A model generated the notes under the pieces. It searched no databases, was not told the origin of the DNA, and saw nothing but the letters and a program-made list of their open reading frames with translations. 43,092 nt of DNA from Solirubrobacterales bacterium (GTDB lineage: Bacteria; Actinomycetota; Thermoleophilia; Solirubrobacterales; 70-9): contig JANWHW010000044.1 in the NCBI GenBank assembly GCA_025450195.1, forward strand, positions 1 to 43,092. The letters run 5' to 3'. Shown here one piece after another: positions 36,436-43,092 of the stretch. The position numbers were made by a program, and so were the translations under genes. The number at the start of each line of letters is the position of its first letter. Position 1 is the stretch's first letter.

Positions 36436-37941
36436 GTGTCCTACTACGTCACGACTCCGATCTACTACGTCAACGCCGAGCCCCATCTGGGGCATGCCTA
36501 CTCGACAATGGCGGCGGATGTGCTCGCCCGCCATATGCGTCAGCGCGGCGAGGACGTCTTCTTCCTCACCGGCACCGATGAGCACGGCGAGCCGATCGAG
36601 AACGCGGCTGAGCGCGAGGGCGTGACGCCGCAAGAGCTCGCTGACCGCAACGCCGCCAAGTTCGAAGAGCTGTTGCCGATCATCGACGTCACCAACGACT
36701 TCTTCATCCGCACCTCCGACCCGCGCCATGCCGAGAAGGTCGCCGAGATCATGCAGCGCGTCTACGACAACGGTTGGGTGACCAAGGGGACATACGAGGG
36801 CTGGTACTGCCCGCGCTGCGCGGACTTCAAGACCGAGCGCGAGCTTGGCCCCGGCAATACCTGTCCGATTCACGAGATCGCGCTGGAGCAGGAACGGGAG
36901 GAGAACTGGTTCTTCCGCCTCTCCGCCTTTCAAGAGAGGCTGGAGAAGCTCTACGAGGAGCGCCCCGACTTCGTCATTCCAGAAGTTCGCCGCAATGAGG
37001 CGGTTGCTTTCATCAAAGGCGGGCTGGAGGACGTTTCGCTCTCACGGCCGAAGCTGAAATGGGGGATGCCGTTGCCGTGGGACTCCGATCAGCGGATGTA
37101 CGTGTGGTTCGACGCGCTGCTCAACTACGTCACCGCCCTTGGCTTCGCCCGCGAGGGCGAGGACCTGACCGAGCGCTACTGGCCGGCCGACATGCACCTG
37201 ATGGCGAAGGAGATCCTCAAGTTCCACGCGGTGATCTGGCCGGCGCTGCTCTGGGCCGCGGACCTGGAGCCGCCGAAGCGGATGGCGATCCACGGCTTCC
37301 TGCTGATGGGCGAGAAGAAGATGTCGAAGTCGCTCGGCAACGTCCTCGATCCCTTCGAGGTGATCGATCGCTTCGGCTCAGACGCCTTGCGCTTCTACTG
37401 CTTCCGCGAGGTCAGCTTCGGCCAGGATGGCTCGATCTCAACTGCGGGCTTCGAGTCCCGCTACGAGACCGAGCTCGCCAACGATTTCGGCAACCTGGCC
37501 AGCCGCGTGCTGGCGATGGTCGATCGCTACCGTGCCGGCGTCGTGCCGAAAGCTGCCATCGACGCGGTGCTGGAGGAGGACTTCGAAGGGGTGGTAGAGC
37601 GCTTCAGCGAGCTGCTCGATCGCGCCGAGCTGACCCAGGCGCTGGAGGAGGCCTGGAAGCTGGTCCGTCGTCTCAATCGCTATGTCGAGGAGACGAAGCC
37701 GTGGGAGCTTGCCAAGGACGAGGCAGACCCAGAGCGACTCGACGAAGTCCTCTACAACCTCGCCGAGGGCCTGCGCGTGACCACCCTGCTGCTCGTTCCC
37801 TATCTGCCCCGCTCGGCCGACCAACTGCTGGGTGCGCTGGGCGAGGAGTCTCGGGCTCTCGCCGAGCTGGGCTCACACCCCGGCGGCCAAAAGGTTGAGC
37901 GCGTGCCGCCGCTCTTCCCAAAGATCGAGCCGCCTGCCTAG
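36436..37941 (+). CDS. metG: Methionyl-tRNA synthetase
   Basis: 501-residue class I synthetase. The HIGH-type motif is HLGH (residues 17-20) in YVNAEPHLGHAYS, and KMSKS lies at about 295-299. A CPRC and a later Cys in NTCPIHE form a reduced zinc knuckle. The C-terminal helical anticodon domain is present (EETKPWELAKDEADPERLDE); the tRNA-binding extension of longer MetRS is absent. GTG start. Its stop is shared with the convergent FMN dehydrogenase (CTAG). Confidence 0.96.
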   Translation: MSYYVTTPIYYVNAEPHLGHAYSTMAADVLARHMRQRGEDVFFLTGTDEHGEPIENAAEREGVTPQELADRNAAKFEELLPIIDVTNDFFIRTSDPRHAEKVAEIMQRVYDNGWVTKGTYEGWYCPRCADFKTERELGPGNTCPIHEIALEQEREENWFFRLSAFQERLEKLYEERPDFVIPEVRRNEAVAFIKGGLEDVSLSRPKLKWGMPLPWDSDQRMYVWFDALLNYVTALGFAREGEDLTERYWPADMHLMAKEILKFHAVIWPALLWAADLEPPKRMAIHGFLLMGEKKMSKSLGNVLDPFEVIDRFGSDALRFYCFREVSFGQDGSISTAGFESRYETELANDFGNLASRVLAMVDRYRAGVVPKAAIDAVLEEDFEGVVERFSELLDRAELTQALEEAWKLVRRLNRYVEETKPWELAKDEADPERLDEVLYNLAEGLRVTTLLLVPYLPRSADQLLGALGEESRALAELGSHPGGQKVERVPPLFPKIEPPA

Positions 37942-39101
37942 GGCCTTGCCTGTAGAGCATCCGGGCTCAGTTGGTCTGGGCTGGTGTAGCCACATAGGGC
38001 CATCGTCAGGTCGAGCTCGGCGAGGACCATTTTGAGGACGGCTTCGACCCCCGCCTGTCCCTCGAGGGCCAGTCCCCAGATGTAGGGGCGCCCGAGTAGG
38101 ACGGCATCGGCGCCAAGCGCGAGCGCCTTGATCACGTCGGCCCCGCCGCGGATGCCGCTGTCGAAGAGGATGGCGAGGTCGTCGCCGACCGCTTCGGCGA
38201 TCGGCGGCAGCGCGTCCAGCGAGCCGAGCGCGCCATCGACCTGGCGGCCACCGTGGTTGGAGACGACGATGCCGTCGAGCCCACGGCTTGCCGCCTCGCG
38301 GGCGTCGTCGACGTGCTGGATGCCCTTGATGACGATCGGCAGCGAGGTCAGCTCGCGGAGCCAGTCGAGGTCATCCCAGGTGAGGGACGGGTTGACGTAG
38401 ACGCCGAGGTAATGACCGGTAGCCGCGCCGAGGTCTTCCTCGGGAGTCTTCTCGAGGTCGGCTCGGAAGACCGGGTCCTGGAAGAAGTTCGCGTTGCCCA
38501 TGCCTTGAAGGAACGGGAGCCAGGCCTGCTGCAGGTCGCGCGGCTTCCAGCCGGGAATGAAGGTGTCGACGGTGACGACGATCGCTTCGTAGCCGGCCGT
38601 CTCGGCGCGCCCCACGAAGCTCTCGACGAGGCGTCTGTCGTTCGGCCAATAGAGCTGAAACCAGCGCGGGCCCTCGCCGCTCGCCTCGGCGATTTCCTCC
38701 AGGCTGAATGCCGACGCGGTGCTGGCGATCATCGGCACGCCGAGCGCCGCCGCCGCACGGGCGCTCGCCAACTCTCCATCCTCATGGACGATCTTCTGGA
38801 CCCCGATTGGCGCCAGCATCAACGGGGCCGGCATCGAAGTCTTGAGCACGGTTGTCGTGAGGTCGCGCTCGGCGACGTCGCGGAGCATGCGGGGCACGAT
38901 CCGGCGACGCTCGAAGGCCTCGCGGTTGACGCGCATCGTGTCCTCGCCTCCGGCGCCGGCGAAGACGTAGTTGGCCGCCTTCTCCTCCAGTGCCTCGAAG
39001 GCGCGGCGTTCCAGCTCCTCGATCGGCACCGGGATCGAAGGCGATTCCCCGCCCAGGCCGCGGGCGTAGATCTCGCGGTAGTAATCGGCGAAGTCGGCCA
39101 T
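37938..39101 (-). CDS. FMN-dependent alpha-hydroxy-acid dehydrogenase
   Basis: 387 residues. An FMN beta/alpha barrel of the lactate/glycolate/mandelate oxidase family: PLMLAPIGVQKIVHEDGELA, FQLYWPNDRRL, IVIKGIQHVDDAREAASRGL, and the catalytic SNHGGRQVDGALGSLDALP containing the His and Arg. It oxidises a 2-hydroxy acid to the 2-keto acid, with oxygen or a quinone as acceptor. ATG 39101 was chosen from the conserved N-terminus; TAGCCT lies seven bases upstream. It interrupts the metG-tatD order on the opposite strand. Confidence 0.92.
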   Translation of the reverse strand: MADFADYYREIYARGLGGESPSIPVPIEELERRAFEALEEKAANYVFAGAGGEDTMRVNREAFERRRIVPRMLRDVAERDLTTTVLKTSMPAPLMLAPIGVQKIVHEDGELASARAAAALGVPMIASTASAFSLEEIAEASGEGPRWFQLYWPNDRRLVESFVGRAETAGYEAIVVTVDTFIPGWKPRDLQQAWLPFLQGMGNANFFQDPVFRADLEKTPEEDLGAATGHYLGVYVNPSLTWDDLDWLRELTSLPIVIKGIQHVDDAREAASRGLDGIVVSNHGGRQVDGALGSLDALPPIAEAVGDDLAILFDSGIRGGADVIKALALGADAVLLGRPYIWGLALEGQAGVEAVLKMVLAELDLTMALCGYTSPDQLSPDALQARP

Positions 39102-39108
39102 CGCGGGA

Positions 39109-39114
39109 AGGCTA
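39109..39114 (-). promoter_or_regulatory. Candidate -10 hexamer for the FMN dehydrogenase
   Basis: TAGCCT on the minus strand, seven bases before ATG 39101. Confidence 0.45.
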
Positions 39115-39134
39115 TTCCAGCGTTGTCGCGCAAG

Positions 39135-39140
39135 TAGGGT
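39135..39140 (+). promoter_or_regulatory. Candidate -10 hexamer for tatD
   Basis: TAGGGT, ten bases before ATG 39151. Confidence 0.4.
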
Positions 39141-39150
39141 GAGGCGGCCG

Positions 39151-39918
39151 ATGATCGACTCCCACACCCACCTATTTCTCTGCGAGAGGCCCGAGGCGGA
39201 CGTCGTCTTGAGCGCTCGCGAGGCCGGTGTCGGAAGGATGCTCAACGTCGGCCTGGGTGGCGAGGCGAACGCCGAAGCGATTGCCGGAGCCGAGCGGCAT
39301 GAGGATGTCTTCGCCACGGTGGGGTGCCACCCGACCTCGGCCACCGGCTTCGACGCTGCCAAAGCAGAGGAGATCGCCCGGCTCGCCGCGCACGAGAAGG
39401 TGCGGGCGATCGGCGAGATGGGAATCGATTACTACCGCGATTCCGCGAGCCCGGCCGACCAGCGCCGCGCCTTCGAAGCGCAGATCGAGATCGCGCGGGA
39501 CCTGGATCTGCCGATCGTGATCCACGCTCGCGATCCCGACGGGGAGACAACCGCGACCGATGAGGTCTTCGAGGTCCTCGATGCACGGGCCGGCGACCAC
39601 CCCGTGGTCCTCCACTGCTTCCTTGCGCCTTGGCGGGTCGATGACGCGATCGAGCGAGGCTGGCACTGCTCCCTTTCGGGGGTCGTCACCTTTCCCAAGG
39701 CCGACGCTTTGCGCGAGGCGGCTGCCAAGCTCCCGAACGAGCTGGTTCTGGTCGAGACCGACGCGCCTTACCTGGCGCCGCAGCCGGTTCGCGGCAAGCC
39801 GAACGAGCCGGCGCACGTGGTGGCCACCGCGCAGACTGTTGCTGAAGTCCGGGGCGTTTCCTACGAGGAGCTGGAGCGGACGGTCGAAGCGAACGCTCGG
39901 GCGCTGTTTGGCTGGTAG
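39151..39918 (+). CDS. tatD: TatD family metal-dependent deoxyribonuclease
   Basis: 255 residues from ATG 39151 (MIDSHTHLFL); the in-frame GTG at 39139 overlaps the putative -10 box and is less likely. TIM-barrel metal ligands: HTH near the N-terminus, Glu in AIGEMGIDYY, His in IVIHARD, His in VLHCFLAPW and Asp in LVETDAPYLAPQPVRGK. The family are 3'-5' exonucleases/DNases. The metG-tatD-rsmA-ispE order is conserved in actinobacteria. rsmA follows after two bases. Confidence 0.94.
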   Translation: MIDSHTHLFLCERPEADVVLSAREAGVGRMLNVGLGGEANAEAIAGAERHEDVFATVGCHPTSATGFDAAKAEEIARLAAHEKVRAIGEMGIDYYRDSASPADQRRAFEAQIEIARDLDLPIVIHARDPDGETTATDEVFEVLDARAGDHPVVLHCFLAPWRVDDAIERGWHCSLSGVVTFPKADALREAAAKLPNELVLVETDAPYLAPQPVRGKPNEPAHVVATAQTVAEVRGVSYEELERTVEANARALFGW

Positions 39919-39920
39919 TT

Positions 39921-40682
39921 GTGGTCAGGCTTGGACAGAACTTCCTCGCCGACCCGAACCTGCTCGACGCGATCCTTCGCGATGCAGGCCTCGATGCGGA
40001 CGACATCGTGCTGGAGGTTGGAGTGGGCGAGGGCGTTCTCACCGAGCGGCTGGCCGTTGCGGCCAGCCACGTCCATGCGGTTGAGATAGACCGTGGCCTT
40101 GAGCCCGCGCTGACGGTGGTTACGGACCACCCCAATGTCGATTTGCATTGGGGGGACGCGATGAAGCTCGATCTGGCTGCGCTGGCCCCAGCTCCTACCG
40201 CGGTCGTCGCCAATCTTCCCTACTCGGTCGCCACTCCGTTGATCCTGCGGACAATCGAGGAGCTGCCCTCGGTTGGGCGGTGGACCGTGATGGTCCAGCG
40301 AGAGATAGCCGACCGGCTGCGGGCGGCGCCCGGGAGCCGCATCTACGGGTCCCCGAGCGTGATGGTTCAGCTCGCCTGCGATGCGAAGCTGCTGCGAACC
40401 GTCGATCCGGCGGTATTCCGCCCCCGCCCGCGGGTCGAATCGGCGATCCTCGGACTTCGTCGCACTGGGCCCAGTGCCGATCCGGCCACCCGCGAGCTGA
40501 TCCGCGCCGCCTTTGCCCACCGCCGCAAGTCGCTTGCCCGCTCCCTGGAGCACCGCCGGCCCGGGTCTCTCGATGCAGCCCGAGCGGCGCTGGCCGAGCT
40601 TGGGCTGCCCGAAGACGCGCGGGCAGAGGCGCTGGCCCCCGAGCAGTTCGTCGCCCTGGCAACGAAGCTTCAGCCCAGCTGA
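39921..40682 (+). CDS. rsmA: 16S rRNA dimethyladenosine transferase
   Basis: 253 residues from GTG 39921, two bases after tatD. GQNFLADPNLLDAI opens the protein; VLEVGVGEGVLTERLA binds SAM; NLPYSVATPLIL is the catalytic NLPY motif, and FRPRPRVESAILGL is typical of KsgA. It dimethylates A1518 and A1519 of 16S rRNA in late 30S assembly. Its stop is followed after two bases by ispE. Confidence 0.95.
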   Translation: MVRLGQNFLADPNLLDAILRDAGLDADDIVLEVGVGEGVLTERLAVAASHVHAVEIDRGLEPALTVVTDHPNVDLHWGDAMKLDLAALAPAPTAVVANLPYSVATPLILRTIEELPSVGRWTVMVQREIADRLRAAPGSRIYGSPSVMVQLACDAKLLRTVDPAVFRPRPRVESAILGLRRTGPSADPATRELIRAAFAHRRKSLARSLEHRRPGSLDAARAALAELGLPEDARAEALAPEQFVALATKLQPS

Positions 40683-40684
40683 CG

Positions 40685-41575
40685 ATGATGCCCGCTCCAA
40701 TTTCGATCCGAGCGCCCGCAAAGCTCAACCTCTGTCTCTTCCTCGGGCCGCGGCGCGAGGACGGCCTGCACTCGCTCTGCTCGCTGTTTGAGCCGCTGGC
40801 TTTGGCCGACTTGATCGAGGTTTCAGAGGGGAGCACCGCGGCGAGTGGGCATGGCTTTGACGAGGTGGTCTGCGCCGGGGTGGAGGGAGACCCCGCCGAC
40901 AACCTGGCGGCGCGGGCCCTCGCCGCACTGCGCGAGCGCGGCTGGGACCGCCCGCCTCTGCGAGTGGAGATCGAGAAGCGAATCCCGGTGGCCGCCGGCT
41001 TGGGCGGCGGCAGTGCCGACGCGGCGGCGATCCTGCGACTCGCCCGCGACCCGGCTGGAGCCGCCGGCTGGATTCCGGATCTGAAGGCGATCGCCGAGAG
41101 CCTCGGTGCCGATGTGCCGTCGCAGCTTTCTCCCTCGCTGGCGCTCGTCCAAGGAGCGGGGGAGCGGATCGAGCATCTGCCCGACCCTGTGCCACACGCA
41201 GTCGTTCTGCTGCCGGACGGAGGGGGCTTGAGCACCGCCGAGGTGTTCGCGGAGGCCGACCGGCTCGGCCTTGGCCGTGACGCAGGGGAGCTGGATGAGC
41301 TGGCAGCTCGCCTCCGCGATGCCGCCGGGGAGGGAGCCTCGCCACTTTCCTACGTCGACCTGCTCGGCAATGACCTCGAGGCCGCGGCGCGCTCGCTGCG
41401 ACCCCGGATCGGCGCTTCCCTCGATGCGCTTCGAGACGCCGATGCCACCGCGGCCCTGCTGACCGGCTCGGGCCCGACCGTCTTCGGCCTTTTCGAGGAC
41501 ATCTCCGCCGCGCAAGCAGCCGCTGAGCGTCTCAATCGCAACGACGCCATCGTTTGCGAAGCTGGCCGCGCATGA
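40685..41575 (+). CDS. ispE: 4-diphosphocytidyl-2-C-methyl-D-erythritol kinase
   Basis: 296 residues from ATG 40685 (a second ATG follows at once). GHMP kinase: RAPAKLNLCLFLG, PVAAGLGGGSADAAAILR (ATP loop) and LLTGSGPTVFGLFE. It phosphorylates CDP-methylerythritol in the MEP route to isoprenoids. It is the last gene of the tatD-rsmA-ispE operon. Its TGA stop is the first three bases of repeat copy C. Confidence 0.95.
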   Translation: MMPAPISIRAPAKLNLCLFLGPRREDGLHSLCSLFEPLALADLIEVSEGSTAASGHGFDEVVCAGVEGDPADNLAARALAALRERGWDRPPLRVEIEKRIPVAAGLGGGSADAAAILRLARDPAGAAGWIPDLKAIAESLGADVPSQLSPSLALVQGAGERIEHLPDPVPHAVVLLPDGGGLSTAEVFAEADRLGLGRDAGELDELAARLRDAAGEGASPLSYVDLLGNDLEAAARSLRPRIGASLDALRDADATAALLTGSGPTVFGLFEDISAAQAAAERLNRNDAIVCEAGRA

Positions 41576-41638
41576 GCGCGGTAGCGACCGAGCGTGCATA
41601 TCTGGTTCTTCGCGAGGGAGCGAAGCGCGAAAGTGGTG
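41573..41638 (+). repeat. Dispersed intergenic hairpin element, copy C (ispE-dedA)
   Basis: Starts at the ispE stop as TGAGCGCGGTAGCGA, then CGTGCATATCTGGTTCTTCG, then GGAGCGAAGCGCGAAAGTGG. TTCGCG pairs with CGCGAA, and CTTCG with CGAAG. It aligns closely with copy B and with minus-strand copy D. Confidence 0.7.
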
Positions 41639-41644
41639 CATGCG

Positions 41645-41711
41645 TGCGGAGCGAGCGAGCGAGATCGCCGGTAATGACGAACGCGAGTGAGCGAATCGCG
41701 AAAGTGGTGTC
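41645..41711 (+). repeat. Degenerate second copy of the hairpin element (C2)
   Basis: Begins TGCGGAGCGAGCGAGC and ends CGCGAGTGAGCGAATCGCG then AAAGTGGTG, matching the 3' half of copy C at most positions. The CATATCTG core is lost. It ends at the next gene's GTG. Confidence 0.6.
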
Positions 41712-43092
41712 GTGAGGCTCCCCGGAACCAAAAGGCAGCAGAAATGGGCGGTGAGGGTCGCCGTCGTCCTGGTTGCGATCGCCGCCTACAAAGCGTTCAC
41801 CAGCCTCGTCGACATCGAGAAGCTGCTCGAGGACATCGCCAACACCCTCGGCGCCTGGACCTACCTGCTCGTCGGCTTCTTCGCCTTCGCCGAGACCGGC
41901 GCCTTCGTTGGCCTGCTTGTCCCGGGGGAGACCGTGATGATCCTCGGCGGCGCGGTCGCCGGCCAGGGGGCGACTAACGTCTATCTGGTTATCGCGCTCG
42001 CCTGGCTGATGGCCTGGCTGGGCGACACCACCAGCTTCTTCATCGGCCGACGGCTCGGTCACGAGTTCCTAAGGCGACACGGGCCGCGGGTCGGCGTCAG
42101 CGAAGAGCGGCTTGGCCAGGTCGACGACTACTTCGCTCGCCACGGGGGCAAAACGATCTTCCTCGGCCGCTTCGTTGGCTTCGTGCGGGCGTTCGCGCCC
42201 TTCATTGCCGGCAGCTCGGGGATGGGGTACCGGGCCTTCGTCCCCTACAGCATCCTCGGCACCGGGCTATGGGTGAGTTCGGCGATCGCGATCGGCTACG
42301 TCTTCTCCCGCAGCATCGACACCGTCCTCGACTACGCCGGCAAAGGCGCCTTCGTGCTCGGCACGCTGATCGTCGCCGTCGTCGCCGTCGTTTCGATCCA
42401 CCGGCACTTCCGTGTGGTCGAGAATCGCCGCGCCGCCGGCCGCTGGATGGAGGCCCATCGCGGGACCCGCTGGCTGGTCCTCCTCAGCCGCCGTTTCCGC
42501 CCCCAGCTCGAGTTCCTCTGGGAGCGGGTCACGCCGGGCGGCACTTTCGGCCTCGAGTTCACCACGCTGATGGCGGTCTTCGCGGTCGCCTCCTTCGTCT
42601 TGGTCAGCTACACGGTCCAGGTCAGCGGCGATCCGGGGCCCACCGCGGGGGATGTGACAGCGTTCGAATTAGTCGAACGCCTGCGCACGAGCTGGCTGGT
42701 CGACATCGCCGACGTCGTGACCGACCTCGGCTCGGCGGCCTTTGTCCTCTCCCTTGCCCTGCTTTGTGCCGGTCTGCTGGCCACCCGGCGCCGCTGGCCG
42801 GAGCTGGGAGTGCTGATCGCGGGGATGGTCATCATCGTCCTCGGCGTTCATGAGCTCAAGGACGCGGTTGACAGGCCCCGGCCTCAGGGCGGGCTGGTCT
42901 CAGCCTCCGGCTCTTCCTTCCCCAGCGCACACGCCGCCTACTCGACTTTCTACGTTTGGCTGGCGGTGACGATCGTGGTGCGGTTGCGGACCGGGATGGC
43001 GCGCGGCACCGCCGTCGTCGTCACCGGGATCGCGCTGGCCGCATTGGTTGGACTCTCCCGCGTTTTCCTCGAAGTCCACTATCTGAGTGACG
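41712..43092 (+). CDS. DedA-PAP2 fusion membrane protein, partial
   Basis: My translation from GTG 41712 is open to the right edge (460 codons). The N-terminal half is a DedA/SNARE-associated-type membrane protein (FAETGAFVGLLVPGETVMILGG, GDTTSFFIGRRLG, FLGRFVGFVRAFAPFIAGSS). After about residue 270 comes a PAP2 phosphatase domain with all three motifs: KDAVDRPRP, SGSSFPSAHAA and SRVFLEVHYLSD. DedA proteins are implicated in lipid (undecaprenyl-phosphate or phospholipid) flipping and PAP2 enzymes in lipid-pyrophosphate dephosphorylation, so the fusion may couple them in lipid-carrier recycling. The extreme C-terminus is missing. Confidence 0.9.
   Translation, partial: MRLPGTKRQQKWAVRVAVVLVAIAAYKAFTSLVDIEKLLEDIANTLGAWTYLLVGFFAFAETGAFVGLLVPGETVMILGGAVAGQGATNVYLVIALAWLMAWLGDTTSFFIGRRLGHEFLRRHGPRVGVSEERLGQVDDYFARHGGKTIFLGRFVGFVRAFAPFIAGSSGMGYRAFVPYSILGTGLWVSSAIAIGYVFSRSIDTVLDYAGKGAFVLGTLIVAVVAVVSIHRHFRVVENRRAAGRWMEAHRGTRWLVLLSRRFRPQLEFLWERVTPGGTFGLEFTTLMAVFAVASFVLVSYTVQVSGDPGPTAGDVTAFELVERLRTSWLVDIADVVTDLGSAAFVLSLALLCAGLLATRRRWPELGVLIAGMVIIVLGVHELKDAVDRPRPQGGLVSASGSSFPSAHAAYSTFYVWLAVTIVVRLRTGMARGTAVVVTGIALAALVGLSRVFLEVHYLSD

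Overview
This 43 kb window is high-GC chromosomal DNA with tightly packed genes on both strands. I see no rRNA, tRNA, phage, insertion sequence or CRISPR array. Gene content (type E-like succinate dehydrogenase, single-chain glycyl-tRNA synthetase, a metG/tatD/rsmA/ispE cluster, PucR-type regulator, delta-9 desaturase, RTX-like exported protein) and start-site architecture suggest an actinobacterium, plausibly of the Thermoleophilia/Solirubrobacterales. That placement is inference from gene content; no marker was compared with a database.

Layout. 1-3393 (minus): succinate dehydrogenase operon sdhA-sdhB-CCG subunit; the last gene runs off the left edge. 3518-5952: a membrane-associated M28 peptidase and a divergent site-2 protease with CBS domains. 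5978-9919: AidB-type acyl-CoA dehydrogenase, divergent from icd and mdh, closed by a strong bidirectional terminator. 9998-13343: a basic coiled-coil/winged-helix protein with AT-hook-like repeats, a fatty-acid desaturase divergent from a PucR-type regulator, and a fatty-acid hydroxylase. 13481-18665: a small four-cysteine protein, hsp20-lon, a GT39-like membrane protein and a small membrane protein. 18810-23261: TetR, a frameshifted MMPL transporter and an amidase. 23297-28854 (minus): SBF transporter, monooxygenase-like barrel protein, acyl-CoA ligase, a diiron oxidase fused to an SCP2 domain, and an RTX-like exported protein. 28929-33290: PRC-barrel-like protein, DUF4234-like protein, FKBP, winged-helix protein, glyS and an FmdB-like protein. 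33359-43092: LCP protein, ROK kinase, rsmI, metG, FMN-dependent dehydrogenase, tatD, rsmA, ispE and a DedA-PAP2 fusion cut by the right edge.

Working together: sdhAB, icd and mdh supply TCA-cycle steps. The desaturase, hydroxylase, acyl-CoA ligase, oxidase-SCP2 fusion and AidB-like enzyme point to active lipid remodelling. The hsp20-lon pair handles proteostasis, and metG, tatD, rsmA and ispE are a housekeeping block.

Two signals go beyond the genes. First, a dispersed intergenic hairpin element of about 65 bases occurs four times, plus one degenerate tandem copy. It always lies between codirectional genes and in their orientation, and in three of four cases it begins exactly at the upstream stop codon. 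Second, a TANNNT hexamer lies 6-10 bases upstream of the start codon of 15 genes, most of which lack a Shine-Dalgarno sequence, which points to widespread leaderless transcription. No stretch over 300 bases lacks a gene.
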